A stretch of 64,000 nucleotides of DNA from Hexactinellida sp. DTS-2022 (lineage: Eukaryota > Porifera > Hexactinellida): assembly GCA_028753945.1 (NCBI GenBank), contig JAPNXP010000008.1:2046001-2110000 (forward strand), in the 5' to 3' direction. The position numbers were made by a program, and so were the translations under genes. The notes beneath the pieces are model-generated. The model saw only the letters and a list, made by a program, of their open reading frames with translations, did not search any database and had not been told where the DNA came from. Position 1 is the first letter of the stretch. Each line of letters opens with the position of its first letter. This document shows positions 44,146-55,940 of the stretch, piece after piece.

Positions 44146-44398
44146 ATAAAACGAACAATCTTTACATCAACCAAGTTCAATCTTGGGAACAGACATTATT
44201 TATTTCTAAGCATTCTGAATCATTAATTCAACTACTCACTATTAACAAAATTCATCCATCTGGTTGGAAGTGTGCTAAATGTGATTTTACTTCTAACCTT
44301 TGGCTCAATTTAACAGATGGTTCTATTCTTTGCGGTAGGAGACAATATGATGGTACCGGTGGAAATGATCACGCATTGGAACACTACAAATTAACCAA
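44146..44398 (+). CDS. USP5: USP5/USP13-like ubiquitin hydrolase, ZnF-UBP exon
   Basis: This exon follows a pyrimidine-rich acceptor (TTTTTTTTATTATAG, ending at 44145). It completes the Asp codon split after 3585. It encodes the ZnF-UBP domain, which binds the free C-terminal Gly-Gly of ubiquitin. In the spliced numbering the zinc ligands are C194 and C197 (WKCAKC), C214 (ILCGRR) and H227 (NDHALEH), all present. The ubiquitin-tail contact residues Trp (NLWLNL) and Arg (CGRR) are also present. The frame stays open to 44483, but family similarity fades after HYKLT. I therefore place the donor at AA/GTATTT (44398/44399), with moderate confidence. The catalytic Cys and His boxes, the UBA domains and the rest of the gene are not in the window, so the following intron exceeds 19 kb. 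Unlike the surrounding transposon remnants, this sequence has no internal stop or frameshift. Confidence 0.88.
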
Positions 44399-44965
44399 GT
44401 ATTTTTCTTTAAATTACTTTGATTCTGATTTTAACATTCAATTTCTTGGCTCTTCAGGGGTGGCTCAATCAACAGGGTACTAACTGGTAGGTAACTTCAT
44501 TGTAAATACATTTAGGGCCTACCCCCAGCCAAGCCCCAAGTATGTACTTAACAAATTTCTTGCTTTTGGACCTTTATACCCATAGGCGCCAAGTTTTGGG
44601 GTGCTCAATTCATATGGTGCTTAGCTTACAACGTTTTTTTTTTATTCCGAAATTTGACTGGCATAGTTTGTAAGGCACTGGCGATTCAATTGCTATTACG
44701 TAATTATTTTTTATATGAGTTAGCGTACCTCGCGATAAAAGATTTGGTTTATAGGGAAATAGCTAGTGTACAATAAAATTTTGAAGTCGGAGGCGGGAAT
44801 TTAATTACATAGGTGGGCATGTCTAATGTGGCCCGGAGTTTAACTATTCATAATCTCAGAAATAAATAAAAATGATTTCATTTGAAATTATTTCGAAATA
44901 CTGTCAACACCGTTTAAATCTGGTCAATATTCTTTCAATTGTTTAAAATTTAGTGTGCTCGTGTA
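44399..44965. other. start of the following USP5 intron; no other gene seen
   Basis: Non-coding sequence after the ZnF-UBP exon. No further USP5 exon was recognised between here and the right end of the window. Confidence 0.45.
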
Positions 44966-44973
44966 GTATAGTA

Positions 44974-45201
44974 CAGTGGTTCTCTACCTTTTCAATAATA
45001 CGGACCCCTTGTAGTAGTACAAAATCTCTTGCGATTGAAAACATGTATTAATTAATATAATACTATTATCGTGATAGGTTACAAAATGTTAAAATATATG
45101 ATTTAATTTTTAGAGCTGTTGAAATGTATTTGTTAAATGCCTTGTACACCCCCGCTCACCCCTTAAAATATTTCGCGGACCCCAGGGTTTTCAAACCAGT
45201 G
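44974..45201. mobile_element. hAT (Charlie-like) MITE, 228 bp
   Basis: The left end is CAGTGGTTCTCTACC and the right end is the complement of CACTGGTTTGAAAACC. They are flanked by perfect 8-bp repeats GTATAGTA (44966-44973 and 45202-45209). The inner TTCGCGGACCCC word is typical of Charlie-like elements. Confidence 0.9.
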
Positions 45202-45257
45202 GTATAGTATATACTTATATATATACTTCTTTTTATATCATAGTATCAATCTACATA

Positions 45258-46180
45258 TCTATATATTAATAGCACAAATTGCTGTCTGTGTGTGTATTTT
45301 CTATTTGTCCAGAATTAAATAGGATGATCATCTGCTCTAGAAATCTCAAAATTTATATGCAGGGGTAATTCTACACGCTGACAACGATCTTTTGGTTTTC
45401 TGGTTTTCGGGATTACGATGTCATAAAGTACTTATTTATGGATTACTTTCAATTTTATCCGATTCGCCTACATTTATAGATGAGAATACAACTTTAAATG
45501 AGACAAACATATTCCGATTTATGGGATTATGATGTCGCTAGGAACTGATTTTGATTTAGCTCTTACAATTTTGATTCAGTCGCTGCACAATTTCGTCACA
45601 TTATAGGATATATTGTATTGATATCTCTACAAATCTATATAATTTTCACATTTAATCTGCGCCGGGCATTAACAAAAACGTATCCTCCTACTGCTGCCTC
45701 ATGATTTCGTGATTTAATCTTTCCCTCTACATTATTTCCGAAATTGCTTCCTTTGATTAATCTAGTTTGGCTTCCATCAGTTTACTTCTATTGGTGATGT
45801 ATTATTATTATTATTATTATGAGATACGCTAATCACTTAAGTTTTTATGATATTCTATCAAAGTTATTCAGCGATTTACTAACCTTTATCTGTGAATATA
45901 TATATTACATATTGATGGTAGTAATGCAACGAATTAATAATTAAACAATTTATTATGCATAAGTAAATCCTGGGTTAGTTAATAGCATTAATTAGTTGAC
46001 ATACCCTTGCTTCCCAATGCTGAACTGAATTAAGATGTGTTATTTCCAAGTCTCAGGTAAAACTTATTAATTATGGTGATTTATTTGAGGAGGGTACGGC
46101 TGCCGTTAATTGTTTTAGTTAGTGTCCAACTCGAACAAAACAAAGGTTGGGCAGCGACCGAGACCTAAGAGCTCGTATTA
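45258..46180 (+). mobile_element. non-autonomous element E (TCTATATATTAA ... CTCGTATTATT)
   Basis: It begins TCTATATATTAATAGCACAA and a GT-rich stretch, then TTTGTCCAGAATTAA. It ends with GCAGCGACCGAGACCTAAGA then GCTCGTATTATTA. It is homologous to element F (54634-55940). No inverted terminal repeats were found. Ends of this form (5' TC start, hairpin-rich 3' end, no duplication) suggest a Helitron/Helentron-like relative, by inference. The sequence after the end (AAAATAGCAGTGTGTGTATT) looks like the beginning of another copy. Confidence 0.6.
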
Positions 46181-46489
46181 TTAAAATAGCAGTGTGTGTA
46201 TTATCTGTGTTTCAGCAGCGATCGGTATGAACCAGCGTTCGTAGAAAGTCGAGACCGGCACCAAAAGATGCTCAATGCTTCTACCCTCGGACCTAAGTGA
46301 CCCAATTAAGGGGAATTTCTTTTTCAAATTGCTTTACTCGATTTTGTGTGATTTTAGTTTGGTATATTATTGGTATGATTTTGAAATATACGTAACAAAA
46401 ATGATTTCATCAATCTAGTAATTCATTTAGATGTTACCATAATATAATGTATAATATCCAGGGTTTCATCCAGGCAAAATTTTCTACGC

Positions 46490-46787
46490 GCCTAGATTAA
46501 GTTGCACGCGCTTAAAATACTCAATTTGTATTATGTCTATGGGAGCATCTCTCGATTACGCAAATTTTCATGCTTCTCGATATGTGACAATGACGTCATA
46601 ACTTTTCGAGGTGTGGGAAATTTTGAGTGGCAACCTCAACTTGTTTGCGGGTGCCCAAATTTACCCCTATTTGCCAAAAATCCCATTTGGAAACCGTCCA
46701 GTTTCTTCAATCAACTCGGAACATTCAAACAATTAAATATACACGTATATACACACACACAGGTTTGTGTTTTAATAGTATAGATTC
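46490..46787 (-). mobile_element. Helitron-like 5' half (copy C-rev)
   Basis: The minus-strand 5' end TCTATACTATTAAAACACAA lies at 46787 and is preceded by A. It runs through the CGAGTTGATTGAAGAAACTG word to the ATGACGTCATTGTCACATAT region. It is truncated at about 46550, where it meets a fragment of the MITE family at 47880-48043 (CCAGGGTTTCATCCAGGC near 46460). Confidence 0.7.
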
Positions 46788-47338
46788 TAAGCCAGTACGC
46801 GCCGGAATATTGGTGCTAACTTAAACAGACAATTTTATAGATAAGCTTGTCCATGTTTATAATACAGAATCAAAATTTTGTTAATTAACGAACATTAAGG
46901 AACTGTACAACTCCTTGATGGAAAACAACTATTGTATTGATGAATAATTATTGGATATTAAAGAGACACATTGGAATGTTAGGAATATTTGGCTGGACAG
47001 ACGGAACACGATAACTGATTAGATGAATCAATTGATAGAGACTAATAATTTATTTGTGAATTGTTTTATCAATTGATAGAGACTAATAATTTATTTGTGA
47101 ATTGTTTGGATGATCAAGCATGGCGGTGCAAAGAGCAATCCTTTGTCAGTACAACAGGACTATGTAACATAAAGCGCTTTACAATCTAATGCAATCTTGT
47201 ATTGTGATAAGGATCAGGAATTCACCACACACAATCTTATCGTAATCAGAAGTTTCACGTTTTTGGAAAATTAGCGTGCGGAAGACCAAGCTTCTGAAAG
47301 GTTACCAAGAACTTGTTTTTAGTCCCTTAACTTTTGTC
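46788..47338. other. no gene; exact 41-bp tandem duplication at 47027-47108
   Basis: ATCAATTGATAGAGACTAAT and the following bases are repeated once with a 41-bp period. The two copies are nearly identical, so the duplication is recent. No coding region was recognised. Confidence 0.65.
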
Positions 47339-48455
47339 TTAAACACGAACAATTATATCGGGTAAGATCAGTTGATAACTGGTTAAGCAAAAGACTACAC
47401 GATCTTTCGTCCCAAAGCGGACTAAGTGTAAATATAATGAATTTTTTTCTTCCTTCCGTCCAGATAAAAGTTCGATTATTTTCCTCGAAGAGTTAGTATA
47501 GCTCGAGAGTATAATAATATTCCGTCCCAACTCAGTCGCATTAGTGTCTCCTTTGGCAAAAGCATCAGCCATTCCACAATACAGATCAACTCGGATTTTC
47601 TGCTGATTGGTCTTAATGTAGTTCGAGTCGCTGCTGCTCAATCTTAGTGTACACGTCAACGATATACTGGTGAAATAGCCTTCCTGAGAGGTGCTGGTGA
47701 TTAATCCCGCCTATGAGCATCAGGCGATACCTATAGAACTCCACTGCCGTAGCATCGCATCTATCTCTGTTATAAGGGATATGAAGGTGCCAGCCATCAT
47801 TTCCTATGGGAAACAGCAAATCATAATGTAGCGAGTCATACGTACAGTGTCTTCCTTTTGAGACCACAACTGTGGGCATTATGATTTAATCCAGGCAAAA
47901 TTTCCCGCGTGCCTAGATTTAGTTTGAGCATGCTCACACGCGCCTAAAATGCACAAGTTGTATTACGTCTATGGGAGCATCTCTCGATTTTCGCGCGACT
48001 AGAAAAGATTTCTTTTGAAATTACCCGCCTGGATGAAACCCTGGTGGGCATGCACCGCTGTAACCCTGGTAGCCGCTCCTTCTGAATGGCCTCCACCAAG
48101 GAGCAGCACTTTCACTTCAGGAGCAGAAGGAGCATTGTATCTGCTTGGGTCTGGGCAACCATCAACTCTGAATATCATCCTGATGTCCTCGCATTCGATC
48201 AACTTCGTGTTTGATTTGTGAGCCATATGGGTAAATCTCATTTATCATTTGCTGCAAGGCCTTTAACTCAGGACGTTGTGCCTCGCCTAGATGTCTCTTA
48301 CGGTTTTCTACTTCAGCCTCTGTAGTGAATGAGAACGCCCTAGCATTTGCGTTGGTGCTTCAACGCTCAGCTGGTTTAGCCTAAGTTCACTTGTTCTGAG
48401 GACCTCATGTATATCTGAAGGCGCCCCGGGACAATCAATCTGTTGGGGACCTGAA
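47339..48455 (-). pseudogene. Helitron replicase N-terminal region, decayed
   Basis: On the minus strand: an N-terminal piece ending in a VEN..RRHLGEAQRPEL-like stretch (about 48330-48250, with stops), then RVDGCPDPSRYNAPSAPEVK (about 48180-48100). After a MITE comes YDSLHYDLLFPIGNDGWHLH, then EFYRYRLM and GRLFHQYIVDVYTKIEQQRL (47879-47613). Then GMADAFAKGDTNATELGRNI (about 47580-47520). This is the Helitron-like N domain that precedes the Rep motifs of rolling-circle transposons. The Rep and helicase domains are missing. Confidence 0.85.
47880..48043. mobile_element. hAT-like MITE, 164 bp, inside the Helitron ORF
   Basis: The left end is TATGATTTAATCCAGGC (a mutated form of the right end complement, CAGGGTTTCATCCAGGC). 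It is flanked by perfect 8-bp repeats GTGGGCAT (47872-47879 and 48044-48051). A fragment of the same family is at 46458-46555. It separates two adjacent blocks of the Helitron N domain. Confidence 0.88.
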
Positions 48456-48935
48456 ATTGTGTTATTGTACTATAATTTCAATATATTTGTAGTTATTATT
48501 TCTATTAACATTCTAATATTGATAGAATAAGTAAACGACATGAAATTTTTATAAAATATGTTTACGTACTTTTGGAGAGTCAAACATTTCAATAATATCT
48601 TTAAAATCCAGTTCACGGAGTAAATCATACTCGATACATAACAAAGTAGGCCATTAGTGGCGATATACATCCATGGTGTTCTTGATGATCTTCATCATGG
48701 AAAATGATATTTCGCTACTGCAGTTGGAATAAGTACATCCTCAGTGCGATTTCAACATTTGGAAATGCAGCTAAAAATATATCTCATAAAGCAATTGATA
48801 GAAGAATGACGCTTTTGGAACGTTATCTTTGTAGTCTTCTTTGCCGAGATCCACAATGACTGGAAATTGAGTTAATTCATTACCAAGGTTGGGATTTAGG
48901 TCATTTCCATATATACTGCCTAGATTGGATGCAGC
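48456..48935 (-). pseudogene. ZMYM1-like hAT transposase, C-terminal end (inverted piece)
   Basis: The same sequence as 58165-58620, on the opposite strand. It encodes hATC-like residues (AVAKYHFSMMKIIKNTMDVY, EYDLLRELDFKDIIEMFDSL). It lies directly downstream of Helitron coding sequence on the same strand sense as in the other copy. At about 48935 it abuts, head to head, the N-terminal portion of the same hAT family on the plus strand. Confidence 0.7.
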
Positions 48936-49019
48936 GATTCACATTAAGAAGTAGTGCTGATATTTGCGAAACGTGGAAAGGAATTTGGGCGTATTAACCA
49001 GGATTTGGAAGTGAACCTG

Positions 49020-50330
49020 TTAAGATGGGTAGATATTGGTTCAAGGTACTCATGCGTGTTGTAAGTACTGTCAAATTTATTGCTGGGCGTTGTTTGGCAT
49101 TTCGCGGAGCAGATGAAGTTGTTGGCTCTCCAACAGATGGTAATTATCTCGGTATTCTAGAACTACTAGCTGAATATTACATATTTCTCTCAGCCCATAT
49201 TAAACTACATGCGAATAAGGAAAGTGGTCACACAAATTACCACTCATCTCCAATCTGTAGAGAGTTGATTGAAATTATGGGAGAACACGTTTTGATTATT
49301 GGATAGATTAAAGAGTCGAAATATTATAATGTGTCAGGGGATTCCACACCTGACGAGGTTCATATCGACCAGTTAACGGTAGTAATACATTACATAGAAA
49401 ACCTACTCCAAAGGAACTTTTCTAACATTCATGCCATATCGCGGTCACCCTGGTGCTGCTATGGCAAATGCACTGCTTGAATTTCTGGTTCAGCACAACA
49501 TAGAAATTAAAGACTGTCGTGGGCAGTCATACGACAATGCTGCGAATATAAGTGGGAAATACAGAGGAATGCAAGTTCTCATTACAGGATCATTTAACAG
49601 TTTTTGCACCATGTTGTGGACTTTTTCTTAATTTAGTTTGGAAATCGGCGGCTAACACTTGTCCCACAGCTGTGCGGTTCTTTAATTTTGTTGAACAGCT
49701 CTTTCCCTTTCCCATTGCATCTCCTGCTCGTTATGAATTAATTTCCAATTGTTTGCTTGTAACAGCAATGCAGTTGTGTGTCTCTAAGTGGTATAACGAA
49801 ACTCGTTGGTCTTGCAACAAAAGCCCTAGTACAGAGTTATGATAAGATAAAGCAAGCTCTCGATGAATCTAGTAGACCCAGCAGAAAGATGTTGTTCGGA
49901 ATCAAGCTATAGGTCTTTATGAGAAAATGTGCTAACTAAAACCGGAATGCTTCTTTCTAGAATGATATTATGGAAAGGTTCAATGCAATATAGAACTTTT
50001 TACAGGATCGTAAAATGGTTCTCCATTCTCCCGTGATAGCATTGAAATCTCAGAAGATATTTGTAGAGTCAAATAAAGATAGCTTTGATGAATATTAGGA
50101 ATTAGGGAAAGTATTATCTGGAACAACGGACTATGCTCAAGTTCATATTCGAAGGAGAAATGTGCGCCTAATCCACTAGATCATTACCAAGATCCGGAAG
50201 TCGAGCAGACATCTAAAGAGAACGCAAATACTTTCACTCCAGTCATCAATCAGTTTAGAAAGGATAGCTGCCTATGATCTACATGTCTTGTGTAGATGAT
50301 TCATGCCATAGGCCAACATCATTTACTAAC
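49020..50330 (+). pseudogene. ZMYM1-like (TTF-type) hAT transposase, N-terminal and middle parts
   Basis: The blocks are AGRCLAFRGADEVVGSPTDG and NYLGILELLAEYYIFLSAHI (49081-49200), then SPICRELIEIMGEHVLII. Then SGDSTPDEVHIDQLTVVI (about 49336-49390) with the catalytic-domain Asp. Then EIKDCRGQSYDNAANISGKY RGMQ (49506-49575) and PCCGLFLNLVWKSAA (from 49612). This order is that of zinc-finger MYM-type-1-like hAT proteins with the CRGQSYDNAxNMSGxYxGMQ signature. Frames change at about 49305, 49430, 49555 and 49840. The last part (50215-50290) matches 58005-58090. Confidence 0.87.
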
Positions 50331-50739
50331 TAAGTGGTTTTGATCCCAAATCGCTCTTACAATATACATAAACTGGGAATTATTCCATAAGTTCACTTGA
50401 TTTAGCCATATTTTCTATTGTCAGAGTTTGTTAATGTTATTTTAATTGATTGATTGCAGCTGATGAAGCATTCACAAATTTTTGGCACCTTTGGGAGAGT
50501 TTTCTCTTCTTTCCTTTTACGTTCTTAAGCTAAATTCCGCTTTTCGGCACCATTTACATACAGACGTGGAGTTTTATGTCTGTTACACATTATCACAAAG
50601 ATAATATCTAACCTAAATAACATAATTAAGTAATATAAACAGGCAAACATTCTATTTTTTTGATGTCATGTACAGTGAACAAGTGCATTGGAATTTACAG
50701 TGCAATATACAGGGGATGTATAATCCTAAATCTGTTTAT

Positions 50740-53700
50740 TAATTTATCCTTCCTTCGGCAATTTGAAGGTCTGTAGGTTCGTGTGTTGTTTGTAGTGCCT
50801 TTTGACTAGTGTATGATCTCTTACCCCTTATGGCCATGATGGAGGCCCTTAGTAACGCAAAGCAGAGTCTGCAGCGAATCCAGTCGATTATCTCACTGTA
50901 TGCGATGTTCTCTTCTCGCTCATGATAGACGCGAGTCTTTTGTAGAATGTTGTAGCGGCTCTCCCCATTCCTCCTGTTGTTGACATTACTAGGGCGGTAA
51001 ATGTAGACTGCTCGACCTCTCTTACACGTTGTTCATATTGCCTCTTCTTTTCTTGTTCGTGGCATCTGTATGTGGAAGGTAAGGCGGCTTGCCGATTCGA
51101 TTGATCGCATGGGTTAAACATCCTTACGTCAAAAAATGCCCTCTCGAATCTACCCCCAAACCATATGCAGCAATGTCCAGGCGTGCTTGATCTTCTGTGA
51201 TTGCTGATCGATTAGATATGGTCTCATTTGACAAATACTGCAAGTGAGGTTCGGTTACCAGTCCGTTACAGACTTCGGACATGAGCGAGGCCGTGATGTC
51301 TCGGACTTCTTTATGTCTGATTGATGGGTACCCTCCCGTCGGGCATGACAAAGCATGCTCGACACTAAAGGTATGCCCGCAGCTCAGTGTGAGGGTGAGT
51401 TAGCGAAAGACCAATCATATTGAAGGGACAGAGCATCCCTAAAGGCGGATTTGTGGAGAGCAAATCCATAGTTGTCAATAGTTAGTGCTGACAGCCATGT
51501 TGAAGCTCCTTTTTCTTGTGTGAGTTCCATACAGCGTTGAAGAGGGTGGTAGCTGTCGTTGCAAGTTTTTAGCAGCGTCTCTTTTGCATAGTGCGTTTTT
51601 CAGCTCGAAATATGTCCTTAATATTTTTCTGAATAGAATGGCATTCTAAAGGTTGATGGTCTTGCTGTAGAATCAGATCAACCAGAGGAGCACTAATTCG
51701 TTTCGAACTCTCATGCTTTACTGTTGCAATTCCTTGAGGATTGATCAGGCCTAGACCTCCGAGGGATTTTGGAAGTGCCATCAATTCACGCACCAGCTCG
51801 CTAGGTGGAGGTGTCCAGTTAAAGCAGGAATTAACTGGGTCCTGATTGCTGTTTCAATTGGTTGAAGAAGATCTGTATCTGAGATTATTTCCCAATCAGT
51901 TATACGTAAGAGATAATTCCATTTTGATGAAAGTCCATGTGTAAAAGCTGCATATGCTGTATGAGGTTGTGATGTGGCGAAACTTCTCAGTTTTTTTATT
52001 TCCTCTGCCCATTCGTGGACCTTTACTCTAATGGCTTGTTGTTGGAAGGGTGGGACACCAATTGATCCACCGAGATACCTTCTCTCTTCCTTTGAGATCT
52101 CTATTCCTGTATTTTGGAAGGCTTTCCTAGCCTTATCCATGCGTTGTGGTTTCGTCAAGTTATGGGTCTTCGTACTATTCGGGAAATAGCCATATATAGT
52201 GGGCCTATTTGATTCACAATTCCGAACAATTCCTGAGATTTTCTATAGTTGACCCTGCTGCTGAATCATCTGCATACTACACTTGCTTGGCGATACCATC
52301 CAACCTACCTACGTATTAGCGGTTGCGTTCCAATTGCATACATAGCCATTGCAAGAGGGTCTCCTTGAGTGGTTCCTTCTTTCGAGCATAAAATTTGGCA
52401 ATCAATAAATAGGGAAGAATCGGATCGAAGGTGTTAATTAATATAGTATGAGACATAGAGGGGCATATTGCTTGACAATTTAGTAGGGCTACCTGCTGTT
52501 GAGTGCATTAATGCATTAGTGCCATCTACAAGAATAACTGCTTCATGGAGTCATCAGAGAAGATCTTTGTCATTCCATGAACAACAGCCTCTCTCCCGGC
52601 ATCTTGTCCTGTGCATAGCTGCAGAAATCCGACAGCCTTTTGAAGATCCCTTTTACTGTTCTCATGACTGCTTTTCCAATTATTCTACGGACAACCTCAC
52701 CAACACCAATTGGACGTACCCATCGGCATTTGTCTAGTGCGACAAGGCGGCAGGCTATGTATGCATACAAGCTCGATGGGTCAACATGGGTAGTACAGAT
52801 TCATTTTGCAAAGTTAGATAATTAATGGCATAAATCATTGATTTCTGACCAAATGCTGTACAAAACCTTCTCCAACTCATCGCGTCAACTCCTGATGGGC
52901 CCGCGGAGCCCTCCGTATGAATAGCAGAAGCTCTAATTGCATCTGCATTTATATTTTCAAACAGTATTGGGTGGTGGTCATTTCCATTTATTGAATTTCG
53001 GGTCAAAATTGCATTGATTTCTGCCGGCCTGGCTTCAGGATGCAGTCTCGTAACGCATCCTTTACAGTTTTCCTTGGACCTTGTGCGCCTTCGTTGATGG
53101 TTTGATCCAGTTTTAGGGGCCTTTCTGTGTAATACTGGTTAAAAGTCTTAAGGAACCCCTTCTATTTCCTTCCATCATTAATTTCGCGAACCTTCGTGCA
53201 GTCCTATCATCCTTTTTCGTATTGTTTTCCTAGATGATGTTAGGGCGCCTTGAATCACTTTACCCTCTTTGAGAAGTTCAGCTGTGTCTCCCTTTTTCCA
53301 AAGTTCAAGTCTTCTCGCAAGGCAGTTAATGTGTTCTCGAGTTTTAGATTTGGCATTCAGTTTCTGCAGCACCAATGCAGGCATACTCTTGGTTGCTTTC
53401 ATCAGAAAGGCCTCAAGTGTAGACTTATTGGCGTAATCGGTGGAAAGGCGATCTAGTTCACCCACAAACTCCTTTCCAAAGGTACCAGATGGGACTTTAA
53501 ATAGGTTGTGTTTCCATTGGACAATTTGTGTGTAGGCGGTTTCGATTGCTATAGAGAATTCGTCTCCTGTCAGATTGTGCCATGAACCATTCCCAGTGTC
53601 CATCGACCTGCATGTTGGTAATGTGGGCAGCGTACACAGTGCTACTTGTATGTCCTGAGTGGTTTCTTTAATCTGGTTACTGCAGCTCCCAGTGCCGATG

Positions 53701-53990
53701 GTAGACAATTTCTACATCTTCTACCAGAACTTCTGCATCTGCATCCGTTGCAATCCCCTTTACTTATGCAGCGACAGCAGGTTGGCATATAATAAAATAA
53801 TAGCTGTGCACCTGTCCACACATGCAATTTGTGGTGAGGTCGCTCCTTCTAACACCCTGTTTCTGAAGGTCCTTACTCTCTAAGTATGTGGGATCAGGGG
53901 AAATTCTAACACAGTCTCTAGGCTTCACTTGCCTGTGCAGGTTATACAAAGCTTTTAGTCACCGTGAGGTGAGTCACTTTGAGTCACCGT
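50740..53990 (-). pseudogene. LINE-type retrotransposon ORF with C-terminal restriction-like endonuclease
   Basis: Read on the minus strand from about 53980: VKPRDCVRISPDPTYLESKD; a Cys-rich segment (CCRCISKGDCNGCRCRS, about 53780); a region around 53450-53200 (TREHINCLARRLELWKKGD). The reverse transcriptase follows: GSAGPSGVDAMSWRRFCTAF (about 52900), ALDKCRWVRPIGVGEVVRRI, motif A LVDGTNALMHSTAG (about 52530), [15 protein letters not shown] (about 52360) and the catalytic YADD (about 52265). A thumb-like region (PHTAYAAFTHGLSSKWNYLL, 51950) is next. A Cys/His element ends in CPTGGYPSIRH (51350). The PD-(D/E)XK-like endonuclease (ARLDIAAYG, DVRMFNPCDQSNR) and KKRQYEQRVREVEQSTFTAL come last. 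The length (about 1,050 codons) is near complete, but frame breaks at about 51120, 51570, 52200, 52480 and 53020 inactivate it. Confidence 0.88.
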
Positions 53991-54633
53991 GGGTTAAATT
54001 AACTGCCGTTTTCTGGCAATTAACAGCTCATTTTTTAACACTCAATAATTAGGCATTTTTTTAACTAAAAAGTTAAGGGCAGCAATTTTAGAAAATAAAT
54101 TGTATAAAGCTATTGGAGGTGATTCGAGCATATAGGTACATTTGTTTTGTTATGGAGATAGTGGAGGAAACGATTTACACGATTATTATACCATTTTAGA
54201 CGATTTTGATAAAAGTTCGATTGAATATTGCAATCCTGATTATATTACCAAGTATGCACTAAACTTACTGTTTCATAACAACACAAAAAATAATCCCTAT
54301 AAGTAGTACATTTAAATTTAAATTTGAACAAAATGCATATTCTATCTTTCCATAAATCGATGTTTTAAAGAGCTTGATCTAAATGGAGAAAGAATAATTT
54401 GCAAGACACTAAATTTGACCGACAAGAAATTAGCGATTTAGAGGGATTATCATCATCATTTTCAATTCAAAGATATGTGATACTTTTACGTATAATTGAT
54501 GTTTTGCAAGAATATTTAGGGTAATATAAGATTAAAAATTATAATTTTATATTAAAAAGAGTATGTTGGGCTACAAGCCAGAAAATTTTGTTATAGGAAA
54601 AGAAATTGTCCGGAGTCTTATTGTTGTGTATGA
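53991..54633. other. no gene recognised
   Basis: AT-rich sequence with a short GAGTCACCGTG direct repeat at about 53957-53993. No coding region. Confidence 0.4.
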
Positions 54634-54666
54634 TCTATCTGTATATTAAAAGCGGGATTGTTGTGG

Positions 54667-54723
<57 letters not shown>

Positions 54724-55940
54724 TCCAGAATTAATAAGAAAGACTACGAGTCCTAGAAAGCTGAAAATTGGCATGCAGAGGTAATTTTACACGCTGACAA
54801 CTATCTATTGGTTTTTTAAGCGAAATAACGGGATTATTACGTCATAAACGCACATATTTGGGAATAACTCTCAGTTTTTATTCGATTCGCCCACAATTTT
54901 AGATGATAACACAGCATACAATGAGACACACGTATACCGATTTATGGGAATGTGACGTCACGTAGGAACTAATTTGGATTCAGCTCTTACACTTTTGGTT
55001 CAATCGACAAATAATTTTGTCACATTATGAAACAGAATGTATTGCATGTCTCTAGAAATTTTTATAATTTTCGCATTTCATCTGAGCCAGGCAATAACAA
55101 AAATGTAACCTCCAATTGCTGCATCATTGCATATATTGAGGTTTATGATTTAATCTCCACCTACAATATTCCCGAAATTGAATACTTGATTAATCGAGTT
55201 TGGCTTCCATCAGTTTATTTCTATTCGTGATGTATTTAGCTTACGTCAATGACATAAGTATGCATAATATTAGAGTCCCTAATGCATTGTTTATTTATTA
55301 CACCTATATTGGCTTCTATAATAAGACTATCAATGGAACCTAGGATTTCTACTAGAAATGAATTAAGTTAATTAAATAATCTAGGATTTTGGTTCTGCCT
55401 AACGATGAGATTTATTATGTTAATTATTGCTATCAATTAAATTAAATAATTCACTAACCCAGCTCCTGCAAAATGAGTTGTTTATGGTGAGATCTATTAA
55501 TGTTTATTACTATTAAATCAAATATTTTGCAACTCATCTTTAAACCATTATTATGGAGAGATTACACCCAGAGTTAGTAAATTACTTTGCAATACAATTT
55601 ACTGAAATAATTAAGAAATATTGAGCTATAATTAACTAATAATTAATAACTATTTGAGCAATGAGAATAACTTACTCAACATAATTCCCCAAACAAATTT
55701 ACAGTAATCACAACCCAAAATGAATTTTAGGCACGCGTTATTAAGTAATAGTGTGTAATTCACTAGCCACAGGTGAACTCATTAGCAATATTATAGTTTT
55801 TTGGGTAGGGAAAGGCCGCGAAGCGGCCGTTAATTGTATCGCGTAGTGCCTAACACGAACGAACAAATTCAAAAGTAGCGAAGCGACTTTTGTGAGAGAG
55901 TGATCCGTCGCGAAGCGACCGAGACCGAAGGGCTCGTATT
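54634..55940 (+). mobile_element. non-autonomous element F, hairpin-rich 3' end
   Basis: It starts TCTATCTGTATATTAAAAGC followed by a (GT)n tract (54667-54720) and TTTGTCCAGAATTAA. It ends with a run of GAA-loop hairpins: GGCCGCGAAGCGGCC (55814-55828), AAAGTAGCGAAGCGACTTT (about 55872-55890) and GTCGCGAAGCGAC (55907-55919). The last bases are GAAGGGCTCGTATTATT. It is homologous to element E. A further start-like sequence (ATTAAAACTCGATTGTTGTG, then GT-rich) follows directly. Confidence 0.65.
54667..54720. repeat. (GT)n microsatellite
   Basis: A near-perfect GT run of about 54 bp, part of the 5' region of element F. Confidence 0.95.
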
